From contig JAKAPO010000012.1 of assembly GCA_021807065.1 (NCBI GenBank), positions 1 to 19,491 of the forward strand: 19,491 nt of DNA, read 5' to 3'. The position numbers and the translations under genes are program-made. The notes beneath the pieces were generated by a model. The model did no database searches and was not told the origin of the DNA. It saw only the letters and a program-made list of their open reading frames with translations. Positions 12,780 through 19,491 of this stretch are shown here, piece after piece. How positions within the stretch are numbered: position 1 is the stretch's first letter; each line of letters begins with the position of its first letter. The DNA is from a bacterium. GTDB lineage: Bacteria; Vulcanimicrobiota; Vulcanimicrobiia; Vulcanimicrobiales; Vulcanimicrobiaceae.

Positions 12780-15700
12780 ACCTGACGCGCCTCTTTCTCA
12801 AGAGGCCGACGCTCGTCTTCGTGCTCGTCTCGGTGATGCTCTTCGCAGGCATCCTCTCCTTGGTGACGATCGTCAAGGAACTCTTCCCGAACGTTTCGCA
12901 ACCGACGATCACCGTGGCGGCAAACTACAGCGGCGCATCGGTAACGGAGATGCGAGACAATATCGTCGCTCCGATTGAAGAGAATCTTGCAGGCACGACC
13001 GATCTGCAAAACATCAACTCCGTCGTCCAGCAAGGGCAAGCACGGATTGCGGCGAGCTTCACGATCAACTCCGACGAGGCGACCGACCTCGCTTTGACGG
13101 AGAAGGCCGTTCAGGCCGCGGAGCGCGAGCTACCGGCGAACATGCAGACGCCAACGGTCAATATCCGCGACCCCGGGGAGGAGACCGTCGTCACGCTGGC
13201 GCTCTTCTCGACGAAACTTACCCCAGGCGAGTTGGCGCTCTACGCCAACAACGTCATCGTGCCGCAGGTGCAGCAGATCCCGGGTATCGCCTATGCCGAC
13301 GTCGGCGGAACGGTGACGCCCGCCTACGAGGTCCAGGTCGATCCGGCAAGACTTGCTGCACGAAACCTCACGCTCAACGACGTCATCAATACCATCTCGG
13401 CCGAGAACTTGCGCGTCCCGGGTGGTTACGCGTACCAGCCCGGGCGACAAACGATCATCGACGTACGCGGCGATATCCAAACGCTCGCCCAAGTTCGGGA
13501 CTTGCCGATCATCACCGCCGGCGGCTCGGCCGCCGGTACGGGGCAGCCGGCGGGACCGGTGGAGAATTACAGCGGCGGCCTTTCGTCGCTGCCGGGAACC
13601 GTCGACCCGTGGACGGCATCGAACCAAGTTACGCGCATCGGCGACGTCGCAAACGTCGTCGAGGGCAACGAGCCGCAGCTCCAATACGCCCGCATCAACG
13701 GACGGCGTGGCCTCTTCCTATCGGTGCAGAAGGCCGCGGGCGCCAGCGAACTCGACGCGTCGAACGCTTTCTTGAGGGAACTCCCGCAACTCAAGCGCGA
13801 GTTCCCGCAGATCCGCTTCGACGTCATCAACGTGGCTTCGCGTTTCACGCAGCAACAGATCAACGCCGTTACGCATACGCTGCTCGAAGCGATCTTGCTC
13901 ACCGCGATCGCGATGATGTTCTTTCTCCGCTCGTGGCGCAGCGCGATCGTCGTCTGCATCTCGATACCGACGTCGCTCGCCATCGCCCTAGCGGTCATGA
14001 AGCTGACCGGCATGACCATCGACATGATCTCGATGCTCGCGATGACGCTGGTCATCGGCATCTTGGTCGACGACTCCACCGTCGTGCTCGAGAACATCGA
14101 ACGCCATTTTCGAGAGCTGAAGCAGTCGCCCGAAGACGCCGCCTACGAAGGCCGTATGGAGATCGGGGCGGCTGCCGTCGTCATCACGCTCGTGGACGTG
14201 GTCGTCTTCTTGCCGATCGCATTCATCCAGGGACAAGTTGGCAAGTTCCTCTACGAGTTCGGTCTGGTCATCGTAATCTCGACGCTCACGTCGCTGTTCG
14301 TCTCATTCACAGTGACACCGACGCTCGCCGGCCTGTGGGCGCTCAAATCGCATTGGAAGCCGTGGGGCGTCGTCGAGGCGTTCGGCCGCGGATTCGACAC
14401 CGTGCGGAGTTGGTACGCCCATAAAGCGCTACCGTGGGCGTTCGAGCATCGTACCGTCGTCGTTGTCGGTTGCTTTGCGAGCTTCATCTTCGCGTTGGCG
14501 CTCGTACCGCTCGGCGTCGTCGGCGAGACGTTTATTCCCCCGGTCGATCGCGGCGAAATCTTCGTTCAATTGAACTACCCCGAAGGCACGCCGATCGAAC
14601 AAGTCCGCAACATGACGTACAAGCTCGAGAACCTCATCGACAAGGCGCCCGACGTCCAGCACGAGACGACCGTCGCAGGTGCGTACTCCGCATCGTTTGG
14701 CGGATTTGTCGTTCAGCCCGACGTCGCGCAGATTCATATCTTTCTTCTGGACAATCGCAGGCACTCGACCGATTACTGGGTTGGGCAGTTCCGCGCCATG
14801 GCCCGTAAAGTGCTTCCGAGCGATGTCCTCGCTGCGGTCATCCCGTCTTCAGGCACCGGCGGCGGCAACGCACAGCCGATCGACTTCCTCGTTTCGGATC
14901 TCACCGGCGGCGACCCGACGCCGTACGCGCAAAAGGTCCTCGCCCTGCTCCGAACGATACCCGGCGCGACGAGCGTGAACAGCTCGGCGTCGGCGCTCGC
15001 GCCTGAAGTTTCGGTCATCTTCAATCGCCAAAAAGCGCAGGCTCTCGACGTCGACCTCGGCACTGCCGCCGCCGCCGCGGGAGCCGCTTTCGGCGGTGAC
15101 GTCGCGACGCAATTTGAGACGCCGCAGGGTCTAGAGCAAGTACAGGTCATCTACCCGGCATCGGACCAGACGAGTCTTGCAAACTTGGCAGCCATTCCTA
15201 TACGCGCCACCAACGGCGCCATCGTGCACCTCGGCGACTTTGCCTCTTTCGCGTGGACGCCGACGCCGCCGTTCATCACGCGTACGAACCGGTTAACCGT
15301 GATTCACGTCGACGCCAACGTGGCGCCTGGATCGTCACTAGGGAACGTGCAGAGCGGGTTCCTCAAGCGCCTCCCGTCTCTGCATCTGCCGCCGAACGTC
15401 CTCGTCCGCCCCGCGCCGCTCGGCCAGCAGGATTTCATGAACCAAGTCATGTTCGGCATGGGTGCGGCGATGGCGATCTCGGTTATCCTCGTGTTCCTGC
15501 TGATGGTCGCGCTCTATAACAGTTACAGCACACCTTTCATCATCATCTTCTCCGTACCGGTCGCCGCGGTTGGAGCGATCGGCGCGCTGGTCATCACGCA
15601 CCAGACGCTCAACCTTTTCTCGCTCATCGGCACGATTCTGCTCATCGGCATCTCGACGAAGAACGGCATCCTGCTCGTCGACTACGCGAACACCTTACGG

Positions 15701-16006
15701 GTACGAGGACGCGATAAGCTTGCCGCAATCAAAGAGAGTGCCTTCACGCGGTTTCGGCCGATCGTGATGACCAGCTTCTCAATCGTCGCGGCAATGATTC
15801 CGCTCGCCCTCGCTCTCGAACCCGGCTCGTCGACGCGCGCTCCGCTCGGCATCGTCGTCATCGGCGGCGTGCTCAGCTCGCTCGTCCTGACGCTGCTGCT
15901 GATTCCGATCGTCTACATGGCCTTCGCGCCGGAGAGGATCACCGCCGCCAACTGGCCCCCCGAAGCCGGCATGCCGCCCGAGCGCGAGCGAGCCACTCCC
16001 GCATAG
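12776..16006 (+). CDS. RND multidrug-type efflux pump, inner-membrane permease (AcrB/HAE1-like)
   Basis: This 1076-residue proton-driven transporter has the family layout: one N-terminal helix (about 9-30), a large periplasmic porter domain, six helices (about 360-560), a second porter domain and five to six C-terminal helices (about 890-1055). The proton relay residues are present: D432-D433 in GILVDDSTVVLEN and K962 in GISTKNGILLVDYA, matching AcrB D407-D408 and K940. The first loop starts VKELFPNVSQPTITVAANYSGAS, typical of HAE1 pumps. An insertion rich in Gly/Pro/Ser near 245-285 makes it slightly longer than AcrB. The substrate cannot be read from sequence. The ATG overlaps the adaptor stop, so the two are coupled; the outer-membrane partner must be encoded elsewhere. 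Confidence 0.95.
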   Translation: MNLTRLFLKRPTLVFVLVSVMLFAGILSLVTIVKELFPNVSQPTITVAANYSGASVTEMRDNIVAPIEENLAGTTDLQNINSVVQQGQARIAASFTINSDEATDLALTEKAVQAAERELPANMQTPTVNIRDPGEETVVTLALFSTKLTPGELALYANNVIVPQVQQIPGIAYADVGGTVTPAYEVQVDPARLAARNLTLNDVINTISAENLRVPGGYAYQPGRQTIIDVRGDIQTLAQVRDLPIITAGGSAAGTGQPAGPVENYSGGLSSLPGTVDPWTASNQVTRIGDVANVVEGNEPQLQYARINGRRGLFLSVQKAAGASELDASNAFLRELPQLKREFPQIRFDVINVASRFTQQQINAVTHTLLEAILLTAIAMMFFLRSWRSAIVVCISIPTSLAIALAVMKLTGMTIDMISMLAMTLVIGILVDDSTVVLENIERHFRELKQSPEDAAYEGRMEIGAAAVVITLVDVVVFLPIAFIQGQVGKFLYEFGLVIVISTLTSLFVSFTVTPTLAGLWALKSHWKPWGVVEAFGRGFDTVRSWYAHKALPWAFEHRTVVVVGCFASFIFALALVPLGVVGETFIPPVDRGEIFVQLNYPEGTPIEQVRNMTYKLENLIDKAPDVQHETTVAGAYSASFGGFVVQPDVAQIHIFLLDNRRHSTDYWVGQFRAMARKVLPSDVLAAVIPSSGTGGGNAQPIDFLVSDLTGGDPTPYAQKVLALLRTIPGATSVNSSASALAPEVSVIFNRQKAQALDVDLGTAAAAAGAAFGGDVATQFETPQGLEQVQVIYPASDQTSLANLAAIPIRATNGAIVHLGDFASFAWTPTPPFITRTNRLTVIHVDANVAPGSSLGNVQSGFLKRLPSLHLPPNVLVRPAPLGQQDFMNQVMFGMGAAMAISVILVFLLMVALYNSYSTPFIIIFSVPVAAVGAIGALVITHQTLNLFSLIGTILLIGISTKNGILLVDYANTLRVRGRDKLAAIKESAFTRFRPIVMTSFSIVAAMIPLALALEPGSSTRAPLGIVVIGGVLSSLVLTLLLIPIVYMAFAPERITAANWPPEAGMPPERERATPA

Positions 16007-16057
16007 GAGATCTTGCCTTTCGCGGGTCTTCCACTTGCGTCGTGGTGAGGCAGCCTG

Positions 16058-16957
16058 TTAGTGAATGGGGCCCCGGCAAGCGGAGAGCGGCTCGCCCGAG
16101 CGGTCTCGTTCCACAGCGAGGATTTCCGCCAGAATCGAGACGGCGGTTTGCCCCTCGGTCGTCCCTCCGAGATCGAGTCCTGCTGGGCCCCGAATCCGCG
16201 CGAGCTGCACGTCGCTGAATCCTTCTTCGCGCAGCGTTGCACGCCGTGAGGCTTGCACGCGACGATTCCCTAAGAGCCCGATGTAGCGCGCACCGGTCGC
16301 TAGTGCCGCTCGCAGCGCCGGCATGTCGATCTTCACATCATGCGATAGGATCGCGATAGCGGACGCTTCGCGCATGCTCTTCTCCGCCACCGCGTCGTCG
16401 GGCCAGGCGACGATGAGGTTATCGGCGGCGGGCTGGCGCGCACGCGTTGCAAAAGCCGCCCGCGGATCGACGATCGTGACGGCGTAATCGCACGCCTGCG
16501 CGAGTTTCGCGACCTCGGCCGCAAGTGCGGTTGAGCCGACGATCACGAGCCGTGATTTTCCCGGGATCGCAATGCGGATCCCCTCGAGCGAGAACGCGGC
16601 ATCGCGATCGCCCGCGGCGATCGTTCGCGCCGTCGCTTCGAAATCCGCACCCGGGCGCCAGACCACGACGTCGAGAGAGGCGCCGCAGCCGCTTCCAGCG
16701 AGTATTTCATCATCGACGTCGAACGTGAGCAGCCGGGACACGCGTTCGCCGCGCACCTGCATCGCCGTCGCGCACTCGACGATCTCACCCTCGTGACATC
16801 CCGCACCGATGTCGCCGACGAACGACCCGTCGGCGTCGACGACGAGCGTCGTGCCGATAGCCGACGCTTTCGCGCCGCGCGATGCGACGAGCGTGGCCGC
16901 AACAAACGCCACGCCGTCCCGTAACCGTCGTGCGATGATACCGTAGACCTCACGCAT
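16058..16957 (-). CDS. XdhC/CoxI-family molybdenum hydroxylase maturation protein
   Basis: This 299-residue protein matches the XdhC/CoxI family, which binds molybdenum cofactor, helps sulfurate it and inserts it into xanthine-dehydrogenase or CO-dehydrogenase type enzymes. The N-terminal XdhC_CoxI domain has AATLVASRGAKASAIGTTLVV and GDIGAGCHEGEIV (conserved Cys), with SGCGASLDVVV near 105. The C-terminal Rossmann domain has VIVGSTALAAEVAKLA, GARYIGLLGNRR and PAGLDLGGTTEGQTAVSILAEI. The chosen start is ATG 16955-16957, overlapping the end of the mocA-like gene by 8 bp; a longer frame to 17071 only repeats that neighbour. It is convergent with the RND gene across 51 bp. No molybdenum hydroxylase subunits are present, so the client enzyme lies elsewhere. 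Confidence 0.92.
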   Translation of the reverse strand: MREVYGIIARRLRDGVAFVAATLVASRGAKASAIGTTLVVDADGSFVGDIGAGCHEGEIVECATAMQVRGERVSRLLTFDVDDEILAGSGCGASLDVVVWRPGADFEATARTIAAGDRDAAFSLEGIRIAIPGKSRLVIVGSTALAAEVAKLAQACDYAVTIVDPRAAFATRARQPAADNLIVAWPDDAVAEKSMREASAIAILSHDVKIDMPALRAALATGARYIGLLGNRRVQASRRATLREEGFSDVQLARIRGPAGLDLGGTTEGQTAVSILAEILAVERDRSGEPLSACRGPIH

Positions 16958-17516
16958 CGCGTACCGCTTTCCATTGGGCCGGCTCGTCGAGATCGAGAAA
17001 TGCCCCGGGATCGTCGATTCGCACCGCACTGCGGCGCAACGACGGATGGTCGCGGAGCTGCGCCAGCGCATCGCCGTCAGGTAATCGCGAAAGAATCTCG
17101 CGGACGCGCGGCGAGAAGAGCACCGGGTGACCGGGGACGTCCTTCACCGAAACCGGATAGGCGACGTCGAACCCGGCGAACTCGGTTTCCATCCGATCGA
17201 GGGTCGCAGGCTTCAGGAACGGTTTGTCGCCGAGGAGAACGCCGAACGAAGAGGCGGCGTCCACGAACTCGAGCCCGCAGCGTAGCGAGTGCGTCATTCC
17301 TCGTGCGGGGGAATCGTTCATGGCAAGACGCGCATGCGCCGCCATGCGCGTGGCCGCATCACGATGCGCGGAAGGAACGACCGCAATCCATTCTCTGCCA
17401 TCCAGGAACGCGGCGATGCGCTCGAGCGGCGTTACGCCTTCGTCGGGCAGCGGCGCGAAGACTTTCGCGAACCCCATCCGGCGCGAGACGCCTGCGGCAA
17501 GTACGATGTAGATCAC
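16950..17516 (-). CDS. MobA/MocA-like nucleotidyltransferase (molybdenum cofactor cytidylyltransferase type)
   Basis: This 188-residue protein has the NTP-transferase signature at its N-terminus (MIYIVLAAGVSRRMGFAKVF: LAAGxSxRMGxxK), a GDKP motif (LLGDKPFL, metal-binding Asp) and DVPGHPVLFSPRV, which is typical of MocA/MobA-like enzymes. Its position next to xdhC supports a MocA role: attaching CMP to the molybdenum cofactor to make the dinucleotide form used by xanthine-dehydrogenase-family enzymes. Sequence alone does not settle CTP versus GTP. The start GTG (17514-17516) overlaps the stop of the upstream permease gene as GTGA, and its end overlaps xdhC, so all three appear translationally coupled. 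Confidence 0.87.
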   Translation of the reverse strand: MIYIVLAAGVSRRMGFAKVFAPLPDEGVTPLERIAAFLDGREWIAVVPSAHRDAATRMAAHARLAMNDSPARGMTHSLRCGLEFVDAASSFGVLLGDKPFLKPATLDRMETEFAGFDVAYPVSVKDVPGHPVLFSPRVREILSRLPDGDALAQLRDHPSLRRSAVRIDDPGAFLDLDEPAQWKAVRDA

Positions 17517-18235
17517 GTTCTAAAAAACACGATGGTCATGGCGATTCCAATGACGATCACCACGGCTCGAGCGTATGCACTCGGCACCCTGCGCAAGACC
17601 CGAACGCCGCCGTATCCGCCGATAAGCGCGACGACCGCCATCGGCAACGCGAAGCGCCAGTCGATCAGGCGTGCGAAGATGAACGGTACCAGGGCGATGC
17701 CGTTGATCGCGACCGACAGGAGATTCTTCACCGCGTTGGCCGCATTGAAGCTGGGGAACCCCGTGAACGAAAGGATCGCGAGCATCAGGATGCCCATGCC
17801 GGCTCCGAAGTATCCTCCGTATACCGCAACGAGAAACTGCGCGATCAACTGCCAGACCGCGTGCCTCGGGCGCGCCCGGTCTCGGCGCACGAGCAGTGGG
17901 CTCGCCGCAAAGACGATGGTCGCGAAGAGCAACAGCCACGGAATCATCCGCTCGAACAGGTGCGCAGGCGTATGGATCAAAAGGATAGCGCCGACGAAGC
18001 CGCCGGCGAGGCTCACGACGAGCACCGGTGCGATGAGCGCGCGCTGCTCGCGCAGCTCCGAGCGGTAGCCACGCGCCCCACCGAGGTTTCCGACCCAGAG
18101 AGCGGCGGCATTCGTGGCATTTGCGGGAATCGGCAAGACGCCGGCGGCGATCAGTGCCGGAAACGAAAGGAACGTTCCCCCTCCTGCCGCTGCGTTCATG
18201 ACGCCCGCAGCGAACGCGGCGCCCTCGGGAAGCAG
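17513..18235 (-). CDS. TSUP (TauE/SafE-like) membrane permease, probable non-AUG start
   Basis: This TauE/SafE-family permease of about 240 residues has two homologous halves: AGVMNAAAGGGTFLSFPALI and, later, VAVYGGYFGAGMGILMLAILSFTGF, each the family hairpin signature, with about seven to eight hydrophobic helices. TSUP proteins move sulfur-containing or other small organic anions; the substrate is unknown here. The only in-frame ATG (18197-18199) falls within the first conserved helix and would remove its front. The preceding in-frame sequence LLPEGAAFAAGV fits the family start, but no ATG, GTG or TTG exists between it and the in-frame TAA upstream. Translation from CTG (18233-18235, or 18248-18250), coupled to relA termination, is the suggested solution. 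The start is uncertain; the rest is firm. Confidence 0.8.
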   Translation of the reverse strand: MLPEGAAFAAGVMNAAAGGGTFLSFPALIAAGVLPIPANATNAAALWVGNLGGARGYRSELREQRALIAPVLVVSLAGGFVGAILLIHTPAHLFERMIPWLLLFATIVFAASPLLVRRDRARPRHAVWQLIAQFLVAVYGGYFGAGMGILMLAILSFTGFPSFNAANAVKNLLSVAINGIALVPFIFARLIDWRFALPMAVVALIGGYGGVRVLRRVPSAYARAVVIVIGIAMTIVFFRT

Positions 18236-18260
18236 CGTCTGGATCGTCAGGGCCGGGCGC

Positions 18261-19491
18261 TCACGAAGTCTGCGTACGCTCGCGCTTGGTTACGCGATAG
18301 ACGCGCCGCACGCCGTTCAAGCGCTCGAGGCGCGTGAGCAAAGTGTGCAAGTGGTCGAGATCGCGAATCTGCACGGTGAGGCTCGCTACCGCGACGTCGT
18401 CGCGGCGTACGCGCGCGGTCACAGAGCTCACCTGAGTCTTTCGCTCGGCGAAAATCGCCATGATGTCTTGCAGCAACTGTGGCCGGTCACCGGCTTCGAC
18501 CTCGATGTCGACGGCGTGCGTCGTCTCGTTCTGGCCGCTCCACTGCGCCTGCAAAATTCGCTCGGCTGTTGCGGTCATGTACGCGACGTTGGGACAGTCG
18601 GCACGATGGACGCTTACGCCGCGGCCGATCGTGACGTAGCCGATGATTGGATCGCCGGGTACGGGCGAGCAACATTTTGAGAGGCGGACGAGCACGTCTT
18701 CGACGCCGGCGATACGCACGCCGCTGCCGCCGCCTGCCGCGCGGCGCGCCGGCGGCTTACGGCTGACGCGGGTGAGGTCGACGACGTTGTCGGCGCGAAG
18801 ATCGTCGCGCAGCCGCTTTACAACGGTTTGCAGCGAGACGTCACCGAAGCCGATTGCGGCGAAGAGATCCGCCGCCGAGCCGTAGTTCATACGTTTGGCG
18901 ATGCGCTCGAGCACCTCGCCACCGACGGCATCGAGGCGTACCTGGTGGCGTACCAACTCGGCTTCGAGCGCCTCTTGGCCCGAGAGCACGTTCTCCGAGC
19001 GGCGCTCGCGCCGGAACCACTGCTTGATCTTGTGCTTCGCGCTCGACGTCTTGACGAGCGAAAGCCAGTCGAGCGACGGACGCCCGCTGGCTTTGTTGAC
19101 GAGGATCTCGCAGATGTCCCCGTTCTGGAGTTGATAATCGAGCGGCACGATGCGCCCGTTGACTTTTGCACCGACGCAATGATTGCCGACGTCGGTGTGC
19201 ACGGCATACGCAAAATCGAGCGGCGAGCCTCCTCCCGGCATCGAGTAGACGTCGCCGCGCGGCGAGAAGACGAAGACCTGCGAGTCGAAAAGATCGAGTT
19301 TCAGATTTTCCATGAACATGCGCGAGTCGCGCATGTCCTTCTGCCACTCGAGCAGCGCTCGCAGCCACGAGAGCTTGTTCTCGAACTGATCCTGCTTGCC
19401 GCCCTCTTTGTATCGCCAGTGCGCCGCGATGCCATACTCACTGGTACGGTGCATCTCGCGCGTACGGATTTGAATCTCGAGTGGGTCACCC
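18261..19491 (-). CDS. RelA/SpoT-family (p)ppGpp synthetase/hydrolase, C-terminal part
   Basis: The gene enters from beyond the right edge; about 409 residues are visible, starting GDPLEIQIRTREMHRTSEYG, the end of the synthetase domain. A TGS domain follows (FDSQVFVFSPRGDVYSMPGGGSPLDFAYAVHTDVGNHCVG), then a helical region, a conserved Cys/His segment (KCCSPVPGDPIIGYVTIGRGVSVHRADCPN) and a C-terminal ACT/RRM-type domain (HAVDIEVEAGDRPQLLQDIMAIFAERK onward). These are the regulatory parts that sense uncharged tRNA on the ribosome. Whether the HD hydrolase is active cannot be seen. The stop TGA (18261-18263) is followed closely by the TSUP gene on the same strand, so relA probably heads, or is part of, the TSUP-mocA-xdhC transcript. 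Confidence 0.94.
   Translation of the reverse strand, partial: GDPLEIQIRTREMHRTSEYGIAAHWRYKEGGKQDQFENKLSWLRALLEWQKDMRDSRMFMENLKLDLFDSQVFVFSPRGDVYSMPGGGSPLDFAYAVHTDVGNHCVGAKVNGRIVPLDYQLQNGDICEILVNKASGRPSLDWLSLVKTSSAKHKIKQWFRRERRSENVLSGQEALEAELVRHQVRLDAVGGEVLERIAKRMNYGSAADLFAAIGFGDVSLQTVVKRLRDDLRADNVVDLTRVSRKPPARRAAGGGSGVRIAGVEDVLVRLSKCCSPVPGDPIIGYVTIGRGVSVHRADCPNVAYMTATAERILQAQWSGQNETTHAVDIEVEAGDRPQLLQDIMAIFAERKTQVSSVTARVRRDDVAVASLTVQIRDLDHLHTLLTRLERLNGVRRVYRVTKRERTQTS

Noticed and set aside
16007..16057. Terminator between the convergent RND and xdhC genes.
   Set aside because: Only short imperfect pairings (for example CCAC with GTGG) are present and there is no T-run.
17000..18337. A 445-codon plus-strand open frame.
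   Set aside because: It is antisense to mocA, TSUP and relA, and its Arg-rich composition is that of a shadow frame in high-GC DNA.
1..19491. CRISPR array, tRNA or rRNA genes, prophage or replication origin.
   Set aside because: No regularly spaced short repeats, tRNA-like folds, rRNA signatures, phage structural genes or DnaA-box clusters were seen.

Overview
The window is high-GC bacterial chromosome, densely packed and mostly housekeeping, cut by one block of nested insertion sequences. Gene content does not fix the taxon. A long CTC-type L25, a free-standing cobalamin-binding mutase subunit, Mo-hydroxylase maturation genes and an RND pump would suit an uncultured soil lineage such as Eremiobacterota/Vulcanimicrobiota or Dormibacterota. 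That placement is a weak inference.

Layout. 1-862 (+): the 3' end of rplY, overlapping pth. 859-6277 (-): an operon running mcm small subunit, gltX, glmU, a GAF-GGDEF diguanylate cyclase and a degenerate M48/Ste24-like membrane protein. 6264-10104: three insertion sequences, namely two different IS630-family elements in tandem that share a single TA, and an IS110-family (IS1111-type) element. 10115-10529 (-): an XRE antitoxin-like gene preceded by the 3' remnant of its HigB-type toxin. 10573-11533 (-): rpsF-ssb ending at a strong hairpin terminator. 11589-16006 (+): a lipoprotein adaptor and an RND inner-membrane pump. 16058-19491 (-): the 3' part of relA/spoT, then TSUP permease, mocA-like and xdhC genes, all close together or overlapping.

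The IS block can be undone on paper. The IS110 element is flanked by a duplicated CT, and removing it restores the right end and TA of the second IS630 element. Removing both IS630 elements then brings the xre stop next to the mcm small-subunit gene, whose frame continues back to an ATG inside the end of xre. The IS cluster therefore split an xre-mcm-gltX-glmU-GGDEF-M48 gene string, and the first IS630 end now supplies an in-frame ATG to the mutase subunit.

The main discovery candidate is the 296-bp non-coding end of the IS110 element (8545-8840). It carries a 25-bp inverted repeat enclosing two small hairpins. The segments beside one hairpin match the element's own joined ends, and those beside the other match the target. 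They lie in the order expected of a bridge RNA (target loop first, donor loop second), and the predicted target is the conserved end of IS630 elements. A second point of interest is the M48-like protein, which keeps the family scaffold but has lost every zinc-site residue.
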